Assembly: GCF_024296925.1 (NCBI RefSeq)
Contig: NZ_CP101125.1
Location: forward strand, 932,501-996,500
Source of the DNA: Pseudomonas nunensis
GTDB lineage: Bacteria; Pseudomonadota; Gammaproteobacteria; Pseudomonadales; Pseudomonadaceae
Length of the DNA stretch: 64,000 nucleotides
Direction: 5' to 3'
In this document: positions 53,858-62,243 of the stretch, piece by piece
Layout of the letters: the number at the start of each line of letters is the position of its first letter
How positions within the stretch are numbered: position 1 is the stretch's first letter
The notes under the pieces: generated by a model
Seen by the model: the letters and a program-made list of their open reading frames with translations, nothing else
What the model was told of the DNA's origin: nothing
The model's database searches: none
Position numbers and translations under genes: made by a program

Positions 53858-54787
53858 ATGTCCGAACCATCCTTACCTGTTAAGGCATCGTGGCGTTCTG
53901 GATTCGACTCTGAAAAAAATGGCGGGTGGGTAGGCATGGTTTTTTGGTCAACCCTTATTGGGGTGACCATCTTGTTGCTTATCAGCGGTTACAGCGCCTT
54001 CACCGGCGCAAACCGTGTCAACCTGCACTATGCACTCATCGGTGGACTTTCGGGCTTTGGTGCGACTGCTCTAGGTGCGGTTGTAGCAGTGATCTTGCGC
54101 GACATTACAGCCCGCACGCAGGACACCATGCTAGGGTTTGCAGCCGGTATGATGCTCGCTGCCAGTTCCTTTTCACTTATCCTCCCAGGCATCGCGGCGG
54201 CGCAGTCTATTTGTGATAACAAACTTTTTGCTGCGTGTGTCGTGGTGCTGGGTCTGGGATTGGGCGTGGCGCTTATGATCGGGTTGGAGCGCTTCGTCCC
54301 TCACGAGCATTTGGAGAGTGGACGTAAAGGCCCCGAGGCGCAGCGGTTCAATCGAGTGTGGCTCTTCGTCCTTGCAATTACGCTGCATAACTTGCCTGAG
54401 GGCATGGCGATCGGTGTCAGCTTCGCCAATGGAGACATGAAGGTTGGTTTGCCGCTGACGACAGCAATTGCCATTCAGGATATCCCAGAAGGCCTTGCTG
54501 TTGCATTGGCCCTGCGCGTGACCGGCATCTCCGCAATGCGTGCTGCATTGATCGCCGTGGGATCAGGTCTGATGGAACCTTTAGGGTCTGTCGTCGGCCT
54601 TGGTATCTCCACAAGTTTCGCATTGGGCTACCCCGTTGCTTTAGGTCTTGCAGCAGGAGCGATGATCTTTGTTGTTTCCCATGAAGCTATCCCCGAGACA
54701 CATCGCAATGGTCACGAAACGCCAGCGACGCTGGGATTGATGCTGGGTTTCGGTGTGATGATGTTTCTTGATACGGCATTGGGTTGA
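53858..54787 (+). CDS. ZIP-family divalent metal transporter
   Basis: 309 aa inner-membrane transporter with about eight TM helices. The two family metal-site helices are ITLHNLPEGMAIGVSFA and AIQDIPEGLAVALALRV (HNxPEG and xDxPEG). A large cytoplasmic His/acidic loop follows TM3 (RFVPHEHLESG). GufA/ZupT-like importer of Zn, Mn or Fe. Placement after a dimanganese catalase makes Mn a reasonable guess. It overlaps the next frame at TTGA. Confidence 0.9.
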   Translation: MSEPSLPVKASWRSGFDSEKNGGWVGMVFWSTLIGVTILLLISGYSAFTGANRVNLHYALIGGLSGFGATALGAVVAVILRDITARTQDTMLGFAAGMMLAASSFSLILPGIAAAQSICDNKLFAACVVVLGLGLGVALMIGLERFVPHEHLESGRKGPEAQRFNRVWLFVLAITLHNLPEGMAIGVSFANGDMKVGLPLTTAIAIQDIPEGLAVALALRVTGISAMRAALIAVGSGLMEPLGSVVGLGISTSFALGYPVALGLAAGAMIFVVSHEAIPETHRNGHETPATLGLMLGFGVMMFLDTALG

Positions 54788-54825
54788 ACACCAGAGTCAT
54801 ATCAATTGGTCTGAGAGAACAAATA

Positions 54826-55362
54826 GTGCCTAAAATTTTGACTTCGCATTTATACGAAACAGAACTGAGCGCGCACAACGCCAAGATGTTCGGATCGCCT
54901 AAAGAACGTCTGGATTTTTATCGGAGAGAAATCCAATACGAGACGAGCATCTTGGCCAATCGAACAGACGCTTATCTGGCCGCGCAATCCTTTTTGGTCA
55001 TCGCCTTTGCTTCTTGTATGGCCAATCTCAATCCCGAATGGGGAAAGCTTTTCACTTTAGTCGTGCCGCCATTTCTCGCACTGTTGGGAGTTCTTAGCTC
55101 GCTGAATGCATGGCCAGGAATTCGGGCGGCCTACGACATCATCGATCACTGGTATTACAAACAGAGCGAGCTTCTGAGGAGTGAACCAATGATGGGGCTC
55201 GCGTATGACGAATCTCCGTTGTTCAGTGAACGCGAGTCGACGCACAAGGGGTATCGAAAGGCTCTGCTATTTTCCGTTCGTACACCTTGGATCTTCGCGA
55301 CGTTTTGGATTCTGCTAGCTATCTGGTCTGTCTACATCCAATTCACAAATCCGGGGGCCTAG
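54826..55362 (+). CDS. Two-TM membrane protein of unknown function
   Basis: 178 aa from the GTG at 54826 (GAGAGA upstream); a TTG at 54784 overlapping the ZIP stop is an alternative. ERLDFYRREIQYETSILANR leads into two TM helices (about 58-76 and 80-98, with LVIAFASCMANL and LVVPPFLALLGVLSSLN), and a third hydrophobic helix ends the protein (IFATFWILLAIWSVYI). The helix-2TM-helix-TM plan recalls SLATT/RipA-like membrane proteins but I cannot assign it firmly. Confidence 0.65.
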   Translation: MPKILTSHLYETELSAHNAKMFGSPKERLDFYRREIQYETSILANRTDAYLAAQSFLVIAFASCMANLNPEWGKLFTLVVPPFLALLGVLSSLNAWPGIRAAYDIIDHWYYKQSELLRSEPMMGLAYDESPLFSERESTHKGYRKALLFSVRTPWIFATFWILLAIWSVYIQFTNPGA

Positions 55363-55649
55363 ACAGATTGAGTACCAAGCTTAGGACTCGTCGGTTTTTT
55401 CTGGCGTGTTGCTTGAATCCAAATCCTAGTTGCTTCGACTCGTTTGGCGTCCGCGATAGCTTTTGCCTCCTTAAATTTCTTCCAGATTTCTCCCGTTTTG
55501 GCTTCAGCATCCAAGATGCTGTAAGCGAGTGCCTCCAGGCGATCCGCCTCGAAGAAAAGCGCAGTTGAACGAGCTACCTCGGCGACATTATTCAACTCGC
55601 TTTCGTCTTTCGAAATATATGCGCTTATGAGGGTGAGACCTCCGTCCAA
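55359..55649 (-). CDS. Small helical protein
   Basis: 96 aa from a TTG start at 55649 inside the preceding gene's end. Nearly all helical and charged (VAEVARSTALFFEADRLEAL, GEIWKKFKEAKAIADAK). The ribosome site is poor and no other start exists, so either it is coupled to the DUF6555 gene or the call is wrong. It overlaps the converging 2-TM gene by 4 nt. Confidence 0.45.
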   Translation of the reverse strand: MDGGLTLISAYISKDESELNNVAEVARSTALFFEADRLEALAYSILDAEAKTGEIWKKFKEAKAIADAKRVEATRIWIQATRQKKPTSPKLGTQSV

Positions 55650-55879
55650 TTCAAGGTTGCGGACTCACGCCATCTCACATCAGTCACCCCATACTTTTCA
55701 GCTTGAGGTTTGGAGATGACTTTGAGTGGCGGTCTTCCAGGCTTTGGTATGGGAGCTAATCCAGCATCACAACTCGCCCAATGCCAGGCGTCTGCATTGC
55801 GCATTGTCTTTGTCCGGATAATGAAGGATTTCGGCTCCCCATGGAGCTTGTACTCAATGATGAAAAGATCAGTGTTCAT
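55625..55879 (-). CDS. DUF6555-type small protein
   Basis: 84 aa: FIIEYKLHGEPKSFIIRTKT, then NADAWHWASCDAGLAPIPK. This HGE...AWHWASCDAG pattern recurs in a small Pseudomonas family that I recall as DUF6555. AGGAGGATCTC precedes the ATG at 55879. Function unknown. Confidence 0.75.
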   Translation of the reverse strand: MNTDLFIIEYKLHGEPKSFIIRTKTMRNADAWHWASCDAGLAPIPKPGRPPLKVISKPQAEKYGVTDVRWRESATLNWTEVSPS

Positions 55880-56098
55880 GAGATCCTCCTTACGCTCATG
55901 GACAAAAGAGTGGGCTCGCCAAAAAAAATTCAAAACGTTTTTCGGGCAATGTTAGGTGACTGAAATATCGACCGTTTTCCAAATTTTCATCACTCGTTAG
56001 CAACCTAGCTACTCGCTGGCGGTGCCTCTTGTGAGCTCTCAGGAACCTAAGTCGAATTTCCATGCTTCATGTTGAAATCCCTCGGGTGTAACACGGCC

Positions 56099-56359
56099 AT
56101 GAACTCATTCAAAAATATGCTGGCACTGTCTCTGAATGCACAAATTCGTGTATTGGATATGTGGCATCGTGCCCTTGAAAACTGCTCTGTCCGTATGGAG
56201 TGTCCGGATACCCACCATGAGGAATTAATTCGTCTAGCTGACGAGTTGGATCGGCAACACATGATTAGCTGGGTGGAGTGGCGTGACTTACGGCTGGAAG
56301 CAGATAGAGCGTATTTAAGTGCTGTGGCGGGAGAGGACTATCACCCTGGCGGGATGTAG
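56099..56359 (+). CDS. Unknown small protein
   Basis: 86 aa from ATG 56099; an ATG at 56069 is possible and neither has a strong ribosome site. Helical: MLALSLNAQIRVLDMWHRAL, then EELIRLADELDRQHMISWVE. No domain recognised; it resembles other small Pseudomonas orphan proteins in size and composition. Confidence 0.55.
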   Translation: MNSFKNMLALSLNAQIRVLDMWHRALENCSVRMECPDTHHEELIRLADELDRQHMISWVEWRDLRLEADRAYLSAVAGEDYHPGGM

Positions 56360-56694
56360 CTGAGAATTAGGATTGTACCGCGCGATGGATTCTCGTTTTC
56401 TGAAGCACGTTCCGATGCGTTCGATCACGATAGCCTGAGAACCCATCCACAAGTCCCGCCGAAATGTTCATGAGACTCGTAGCCACTCTGAACTTTTTTG
56501 GGGCCGGTATTTCCACTAACCACCTGCAACGAAATCTGTCCGTATCCATCGGGTTAGAGGGCAGCTTTTGATGGGAAAGCTTCGACGTGCAAGGGCGTTT
56601 TCCGGCTGGTGTATTTATCTATTGCACCACGCTTTTTACTGATCTGCCCCTCAACAATTATGAACCAACAAAATCTTACGCATAGGGCGCAAGC
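56360..56694. other. Intergenic region upstream of the second DUF1652 gene
   Basis: 335 nt. A 60-codon minus frame (56367-56549) lacks support. I see no terminator or repeat. Confidence 0.35.
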
Positions 56695-56934
56695 GTGATA
56701 TCCAACTTAGAATTACGACACATCATCGAAAGCGGTTTCCTGCCCCTTTCCTGTTCTTGCACTATGAACGCGGACGGATCGCTAAAGATACGGGTGTTCG
56801 ATAAGGATACTGGCCGGGTGGAGCTCTTAGTCACGCCCATTGCCACCTCCGGCTTGACATCCAGCCGAGCGATTGCCGAGTTGATAGGCGAAATACGTAA
56901 TGAGATGGCGGCTAGAACCAAAAATTTTGCTTGA
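56695..56934 (+). CDS. DUF1652 protein (second copy)
   Basis: 79 aa, same family as the protein at 51907: NLELRHIIESGFLPLSCSCT and SRAIAELIGEIRNEM. The start is a GTG at 56695 (ISNLELRH). Unknown function. Monocistronic and opposite in direction to the lipoprotein gene that converges on it. Confidence 0.82.
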   Translation: MISNLELRHIIESGFLPLSCSCTMNADGSLKIRVFDKDTGRVELLVTPIATSGLTSSRAIAELIGEIRNEMAARTKNFA

Positions 56935-56960
56935 AGACGACCGACAGATCAATACGGCAC

Positions 56961-57353
56961 CTAGAGCGATACAGGATTGATGCTCATCTCATCTATTCGC
57001 TGGATCAAGGCGTCGCCTGCTTTGACATTGATTTTGGTCTCTCGCATTCGACCGCCTATACAGCCTTCCAGCGGTAGCGTTAGTAGCTTGTGTACCCCAA
57101 ATGTGAGGCCGAAGTCAGCTGCCTCTTTTTGTGCGAAGTCTGCGGCGGGTCTCCCATCAATCCATAGTCGGATCGTGCATTTTTTTTCCACGGGTAGTGG
57201 ATCGTTAATCACAACAAGATGAGCGTCGGATTTTTTGGTGAGTGCGTACTGCCGCTCCAGCGGCACCCGGCTCAAGGTATCTGGACTGCTTTTGCTCGAC
57301 GTTGAGCAGGCCGCCATCAAGGCAAAAGCCACTAGGAAAATGGAATACTTCAT
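56961..57353 (-). CDS. Small lipoprotein
   Basis: 130 aa. The signal peptide MKYSIFLVAFALMAAC ends in a lipobox (LMAAC), placing lipidated Cys16 at the mature N-terminus. The mature part is a beta-rich domain with two further Cys (KKCTIRLWIDGR and LEGCIGGRMRE) likely to form a disulphide. The Ser after the lipid Cys predicts outer-membrane sorting. No family recognised. Confidence 0.75.
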   Translation of the reverse strand: MKYSIFLVAFALMAACSTSSKSSPDTLSRVPLERQYALTKKSDAHLVVINDPLPVEKKCTIRLWIDGRPAADFAQKEAADFGLTFGVHKLLTLPLEGCIGGRMRETKINVKAGDALIQRIDEMSINPVSL

Positions 57354-57395
57354 CTCGTTCCCAAGTAATTTTCGTAGAGATCGCTGTCGACAATT

Positions 57396-57635
57396 TTAGG
57401 TGCCCAAAGCGAGTTGCCTCAACGTCATCTCAGTCACTTTGTCGAAATGCTCAGCCAGCAAATCGCATTGCTCATCAGAAAGCCCCCGGGAGCACATTAT
57501 TCCCAGCACAAAGCCATTTGCTTTCGCGCCGTTTTTGACAGCTGCAATCATCGACCCAGCGTTCTCGATGTCGTGCTGGATTCTTCGCGCCTGGCGCCGA
57601 ATCGCCTCAGGCATTTCATTGGTGACGTCGTTCAT
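57396..57635 (-). CDS. Unknown small protein
   Basis: 79 aa, helical, ARRIQHDIENAGSMIAAVKN and LSDEQCDLLAEHFDKVTEMT. GGAG 8 nt upstream of the ATG at 57635. Soluble; not recognised. It precedes the lipoprotein gene on the same strand by 42 nt, possibly co-transcribed. Confidence 0.6.
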   Translation of the reverse strand: MNDVTNEMPEAIRRQARRIQHDIENAGSMIAAVKNGAKANGFVLGIMCSRGLSDEQCDLLAEHFDKVTEMTLRQLALGT

Positions 57636-57653
57636 TTGTTGCTCCGCACGCTC

Positions 57654-57815
57654 TTAACTGCCCCCCAGTGGCAGTCGAGGCACCAGTGCCTTCTGAATTA
57701 ATCGACCAATATCAGCGTTCGGAGGTTCGTTTTTTTGCCCGTGATCTGGCCAACGGCGTCGGCCATTTGATTCAAAAGGACGGTGAGGATTCGGCGTTCG
57801 GGCAGTCTTCATCAT
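57654..57815 (-). CDS. Candidate small basic protein
   Basis: 53 aa from the double ATG at 57815: TARTPNPHRPFESNGRRRWP then NADIGRLIQKAL. The composition looks protein-like and Pseudomonas-typical, but no good ribosome site is present. Confidence 0.35.
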   Translation of the reverse strand: MMKTARTPNPHRPFESNGRRRWPDHGQKNEPPNADIGRLIQKALVPRLPLGGS

Positions 57816-57908
57816 GTAGCGACTGGTGAGGACTCGCGAACTAAAAATGTGCTTTGAAATCCTGCTGAGACCTTCCATTTTCTTCCTGCTTATCGGGTAC
57901 GTGATCTC

Positions 57909-58049
57909 ATGACCACCAAATCATTTATCGCGTTTTTGCTGATTCTCGGCGCTGTCTGGACAATATTGGTTTGGAGTGTCGAGATATGGGTTTCGCCTGC
58001 GGCTCACGCTCTGGTATCAGCCACCGTGATTAGTGAAAGGTCAAAGTAA
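57909..58049 (+). CDS. Candidate small membrane protein
   Basis: 46 aa: after MTTKS, the segment FIAFLLILGAVWTILVWSVE is a clear TM helix, and the rest is mildly polar. The upstream ribosome site is weak. Too short for family assignment. Confidence 0.4.
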   Translation: MTTKSFIAFLLILGAVWTILVWSVEIWVSPAAHALVSATVISERSK

Positions 58050-58533
58050 ATGCGTTGATTAGGGGCTTAGCTGGACACATCCTTTGAATCCTTTGATAGC
58101 GGTTGCAGCATAGCTTCGGTAGATGGTGGAGTAGATCCTGCCCGTTCGAACGAGAGCCCTGAAATCTAAGGTGGGAAGCCACGGCTCATTGCAGTCGCAG
58201 CGTTGAATTTTCACTCCCGCTGGCGATGGAATGAAGCCGACTGAGGGTTTGATACGTTGCAACATTTGTGAAGTAAGCCATTGATTTGCCAAGTTGAATT
58301 TATCGTAAGCACATTGGTCTGACCTTTACTTACGTTTCTCTAATTCGCTCACCCACTCAAATCTCGAAACACTGCGATCGACGCGGGAGCGCAGGGTGGT
58401 GAGATGGCCGATTGGTTTCGCTTGCTTTCGGTTAATTTTTTGCCGCCGAGCAGAGCGGACGACGCTAGTGAATGACCTACACTGCTAAACTTGCCCAAAC
58501 GAATTCCATGTGTGATCAGCGCAGGAGGCTTAA
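58050..58533. other. Intergenic region upstream of the RsbQ-like gene
   Basis: 484 nt. A 77-codon minus frame (58059-58292, TTG start, no ribosome site) and a longer one antisense to the hydrolase start (58349-58738) are not convincing. No repeat or terminator seen. Confidence 0.35.
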
Positions 58534-59355
58534 ATGTCTGTCCATATTCGCAACAATGTACGCGTCCAAGGTTCAGGCCCTGCCACCTTAGTTTTTGCGC
58601 ATGGTTTTGGCTGTGATCAGAATATGTGGAGACTGGTCGAGCCAGCATTTCGAAAAAGCTTTCAGACGATTCTTTTCGACGTTGTAGGTTGTGGGAAGTC
58701 AGACCTCTCAGCCTACGAGATTGTGAGGTACTCATCATTGAAAGGGTACGCGCAAGACATCGTGGAGATTATTGAGGAGTTTGCGGACGGCCCGGTCATA
58801 TTTGTTGGGCATTCTGTCAGTGCTATGGCTGGCGTAATCGCCGCAAACATGCGTCCTGAGCTCATCGGGGCGCATGTCATGGTTGGGCCTTCACCGTCGT
58901 ATATCAACGATGGGGAGTATTTTGGTGGGTTCAGCCGGGAGGACATCGACTCGCTTCTGGAGACTTTGGAAAGCAACTACCTTGGCTGGTCGAGTTCCAT
59001 GGCCCCCGCGATCATGGGCGCGCCTGGACAACCCCATCTTGGTGTCGAATTAACTAACAGCTTCTGCCAGACCGACCCTGATATTGCGAAACGGTTCGCC
59101 AGGGTGACTTTCCTATCCGATAACCGCAATGATGTGGCCAAGCTACTGGCGCCAGCGCTGATTATTCAGTCATCCGACGACATCATTGCGCCTGTCGAAG
59201 TAGGTCGTTACCTCAACAAGGTCATCCCGGATAATCGTCTTGAGGTGATAGAAAACGTGGGGCACTGTCCGCACCTGAGTGCTCCTGATCTATGCATCAA
59301 TTCGATCCAAAGCTTCATTGAAAGCGTTCAGGGTCGAATTGCTCATGGGGGCTAA
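58534..59355 (+). CDS. RsbQ-like alpha/beta hydrolase
   Basis: 273 aa. The catalytic triad is visible: Ser in FVGHSVSAMAGV, Asp in IIQSSDDIIAP, His in ENVGHCPHLSAP. The start VRVQGSGPATLVFAHGFGCD and the cap region match RsbQ, the B. subtilis protein that works with the PAS-phosphatase RsbP in energy-stress signalling. Its end overlaps the PAS kinase gene by 11 nt, suggesting that the hydrolase supplies a small ligand to the PAS domain of the kinase. That last point is inference. Confidence 0.88.
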   Translation: MSVHIRNNVRVQGSGPATLVFAHGFGCDQNMWRLVEPAFRKSFQTILFDVVGCGKSDLSAYEIVRYSSLKGYAQDIVEIIEEFADGPVIFVGHSVSAMAGVIAANMRPELIGAHVMVGPSPSYINDGEYFGGFSREDIDSLLETLESNYLGWSSSMAPAIMGAPGQPHLGVELTNSFCQTDPDIAKRFARVTFLSDNRNDVAKLLAPALIIQSSDDIIAPVEVGRYLNKVIPDNRLEVIENVGHCPHLSAPDLCINSIQSFIESVQGRIAHGG

Positions 59356-60856
59356 TGACGACCCACTCCCCGATGCTGACTTGCTTTACGAGCACGCTCC
59401 CTGCGCCCTCATTATCACTAGCAAGGCTGGTTTAATCCTCCGGGCAAATGCCACCTTCTGCGAGTGGTTGGGATACCCCAAAGATCAGCTGGTTGGCCGA
59501 CGCAAACTACAAGAGTTGCTTACTATCGGAGGACGAATTTTTCATCAAACTCACTGGATGCCTTTGCTTGAGATGCAGCGTTCGGTCTCCGAAATAAAGC
59601 TTGAGTTTGCGACGTCTGAGGGTAAAAAAGTACCCATGATTCTCAACGCAACAAGGCGTGAGCACATTGGTGGCACTTTCGATGAGGTTTCCGCTTTTGT
59701 AGTGATCGAGAGGCACCGATTCGAGCAGGAAGTATTGATTTCTAAGCGGCAAGCTGAGGATTCGCTCGAAGCTCACTTAGCTCTTCAGCGGGACTTGTCG
59801 GTGGCCGATGCAAGGCTGCGAGTTGCTTTAGAGTCGGCACAGATGCATGTGTGGGACGTCGACCCGGTGACACTTGAGCGTCGTTACGATAACAGCGTCG
59901 CACAATTGCTCGGTTACCCGTCAAGCCAAGATGTTTCCGCTGCAATTTACTCAGGCTTCATAGACCCCAAAGATTTGCCAAGGGAGGCTGAGTTGTTTTC
60001 GGCGGCTCTCGGATCGGTAGCTCAAGAGTATCGCTGCATTTATAGATTGAACGGAATAGACGGCGTTCAGCGCACGGTACTCTCAACGGGTCGTGCAGCA
60101 TTCGACCCGAATAACAAGCTCGTTCAGTTTGTCGGTATCCTTCATGACATTACAGACGTAAAGCGGGAGCAGGCTGCCGCAGAAGACCGTGCTCTATTCT
60201 CTGAGCAAATGATTGGGATAGTGAGTCACGATCTTCGCAATCCCCTATCGGTGATTTCAATTGCCACCGAAATGCTTGAGCGGAATGGCCTGTCCCCTAA
60301 GCAGCAGAAATTTGTTCGGCATGCTCAGGAAGCGGCGCAAAGAGCGCGAAGGCTCATCAACGATTTGTTGGATTTCACGCAGGCCAGAATAGGGCGTGGC
60401 ATAGGGGTAACAAAAACAACCATCGATCTGCATCTGCTCATCTCAGAGGCTGTCGAGCAACTCCGAATCGTTTATCCCAAACGAGAGCTGCTGCATTCAA
60501 TGCATGGCCAAGGCTTATGTATTGCTGACAGCGATCGGCTGACGCAGCTTGCAGGTAACCTTGTTTCCAATGCTGTTACCTATGGTGCGGTGGATCGCCC
60601 TGTGACAATAATTTCCTCCATTACGGAGCGAGGTTTCGAGTTGATGGTGCACAACTGGGGTACACCGATTCCTCGAGACTTCCTCGCCACGGTTTTCAGT
60701 CCGATGACTCGCGGCGTCAATCTTCCGCAAGATAGTCGCAGCGTTGGATTGGGGCTTTTCATTGTCAGCGAAATCGTGAAGGCGCATGGCGGCACAGTTT
60801 CGGTCAGCTCGACAATTGAAAGGGGTACAGAATTTAAGGCCGCTTTTCCGTTATGA
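59345..60856 (+). CDS. PAS-domain sensor histidine kinase paired with RsbQ-like hydrolase
   Basis: 503 aa, soluble (no TM). A first PAS (about 10-125, ALIITSKAGLILRANATFCE) leads into a coiled linker (FEQEVLISKRQAEDSLEAHL). A second PAS/PAC follows (about 155-280) and then HisKA with phospho-His in GIVSHDLRNPLSVIS. HATPase has the N box LTQLAGNLVSNAVTYG and G box SVGLGLFIVSEIVKAHGG. No receiver. Start ATG 59345 within the hydrolase gene. The linker PAS-HxxF arrangement is like PAS-4/PAS-11 kinases next to RsbQ genes in other bacteria. Output regulator unknown. Confidence 0.88.
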   Translation: MGANDDPLPDADLLYEHAPCALIITSKAGLILRANATFCEWLGYPKDQLVGRRKLQELLTIGGRIFHQTHWMPLLEMQRSVSEIKLEFATSEGKKVPMILNATRREHIGGTFDEVSAFVVIERHRFEQEVLISKRQAEDSLEAHLALQRDLSVADARLRVALESAQMHVWDVDPVTLERRYDNSVAQLLGYPSSQDVSAAIYSGFIDPKDLPREAELFSAALGSVAQEYRCIYRLNGIDGVQRTVLSTGRAAFDPNNKLVQFVGILHDITDVKREQAAAEDRALFSEQMIGIVSHDLRNPLSVISIATEMLERNGLSPKQQKFVRHAQEAAQRARRLINDLLDFTQARIGRGIGVTKTTIDLHLLISEAVEQLRIVYPKRELLHSMHGQGLCIADSDRLTQLAGNLVSNAVTYGAVDRPVTIISSITERGFELMVHNWGTPIPRDFLATVFSPMTRGVNLPQDSRSVGLGLFIVSEIVKAHGGTVSVSSTIERGTEFKAAFPL

Positions 60857-61048
60857 GAGGCCCATTGATCTACCTTTGTGAGCCGTTATCGTTGCGGCGT
60901 TGGTTATTAATCTATTGATTATTAAAGATAAAAATATTTCGTTTGATGTCTCTTGAAAAATTTCCATCGATATCTATTTTGGTTTTACGCGATGCCGCAA
61001 TCGGGTCGCGTTTTTAAATCACTTGGAGAAAACTCAGGAGATTTTGCA

Positions 61049-61504
61049 ATGGCGACTACCCCTTCGTTGGCCCCTCTGTTCCGTCAATCCGTGGGCTTTG
61101 ATCGCTTCAACGACATGTTCGAATCGGCGCTTCGCAGTGAGGCCGCAAACACCTATCCACCTCATAACGTATAGAAGCATGGTGATGACCAATATCGCAT
61201 TGTGATTGCAGTAGCGGGTCTCTCAGAGGAGGACATGGATATTCAGGTCGAAAAAGGCGTTCTTACTGTCTCCGGCGGAAAACGTGAGAACGATAAGGAA
61301 GTGAAATACCTTCACCAAGGGATCGCTCAGCGGGCATTTCGTTTGTCATTCCGCTTGGCCGATCATATCGAGGTGCAAGGTGCCTCTCTCACCAACGGTC
61401 TGATGGCGATTGACCTGCTTCGGGTTGTCCCTGAAGAGGCGAAACCTAAACGGATCGAGATCGGCGCTTCGACTAAACCTGATATGCCCCAGGTGAGTTT
61501 GTAG
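61049..61504 (+). pseudogene. ibpA: Hsp20 small heat-shock protein (IbpA-like), interrupted by an amber codon
   Basis: 151 codons. Start ATG 61049 after CAGGAGATTTTGCA. It reads MATTPSLAPLFRQSVGFDRF ... YPPHNV, then TAG (61172-61174), then KHGDDQYRIVIAVAGL and the whole alpha-crystallin domain (VLTVSGGKRENDKEVKYLHQ, GIAQRAFRLSFRLADHIEV) in the same frame to 61504. IbpA proteins have NVEKHGDD or similar here, so TAG most simply derives from GAG by one change. The product would be truncated to 41 residues unless the stop is suppressed. A CTTGAAA (60952-60958) might be part of a heat-shock promoter. Confidence 0.88.
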
Positions 61505-61514
61505 TAAGGTAAAC

Positions 61515-61540
61515 AGGCGCTTTCCGGAGCGCCTTTTTTA
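61515..61540 (+). terminator. Rho-independent terminator of the Hsp20 gene
   Basis: AGGCGCT-TTCCGG-AGCGCCT followed by TTTTT, 11 nt after the stop. Confidence 0.88.
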
Positions 61541-61601
61541 CTTTAAACATTTTCTGCATTGCTACTGGTCGGATTGCAGATGTCATATGAAGCGATAGCG
61601 C

Positions 61602-62063
61602 TCAGCGCTGCGATCCAAATGACGCACGTATATTTGCGAAATCATCAATCCCTACGGTGCCAGGTTGGTCGCTTGATTTGACCGCTTCCGCCTGAGTATC
61701 GTGAACATTGATCTCTCCTTCTTCTCCCAATGAACTGTACTGTTCACGAAGTTTTCTCAGCTCCTTTGTATCCATTTTGTCCAAGCACAACGTGGCATTT
61801 TGAGCTTCTTTGGTCGCTCGGATAAGCTCATCAATTTTCAGATGCAAAATGTCATTGTCGCGATTTTGGGTGTTTTGAATAAGGAAAACCATGAGGAAGG
61901 TGATGATCGTCGTCGACGTATTAATGATTAGCTGCCAGGTGTCGTTGTAGTGAAAATACGGCCCCGTCAGTGCCCATACTGCGATCAGAGCGACAGCTAT
62001 AAGAAAGGTCTTAGAACTACCAGCCCAGTTGGAAAGTGCTTGACAGAATCGTGCGAATTTCAT
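61602..62063 (-). CDS. Low-affinity iron permease family protein
   Basis: 153 aa. A short N-terminal helix (KFARFCQALSNWAGSSKTFL) runs into TM1 (IAVALIAVWALTGPYF), then YNDTWQLIINTSTTIITFLM forms TM2 and VFLIQNTQNRDNDILHLKID is the strongly conserved family end. The acidic tail is variable. Despite its name (PF04120, from yeast Fet4) transport by these short bacterial forms is unproven. Start 62063 with GAGG upstream; the frame to 62192 adds an Arg/Lys-rich leader that is not family-like. Confidence 0.85.
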   Translation of the reverse strand: MKFARFCQALSNWAGSSKTFLIAVALIAVWALTGPYFHYNDTWQLIINTSTTIITFLMVFLIQNTQNRDNDILHLKIDELIRATKEAQNATLCLDKMDTKELRKLREQYSSLGEEGEINVHDTQAEAVKSSDQPGTVGIDDFANIRASFGSQR

Positions 62064-62243
62064 GGAGGCGACCTCTTGCTGTGGTTGGTGGATAGACCTC
62101 AGCAGCTCCTTGAAATTCTTTTTTACAAATTTTCTTTCCCGTTCTGTTCGTCGCCTAAAGGCACCCCCTTTTATAGTCTTGAAAGCTATCAACTGGATGC
62201 TGCTGGCTGGATGGCGCGTAAGCGAATGCAGCCAGCGGTTCGC

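Noticed and set aside
58059..58292. 77-codon minus frame upstream of the RsbQ-like gene
   Set aside because: TTG start with no ribosome site and no recognised sequence; possible but unsupported.
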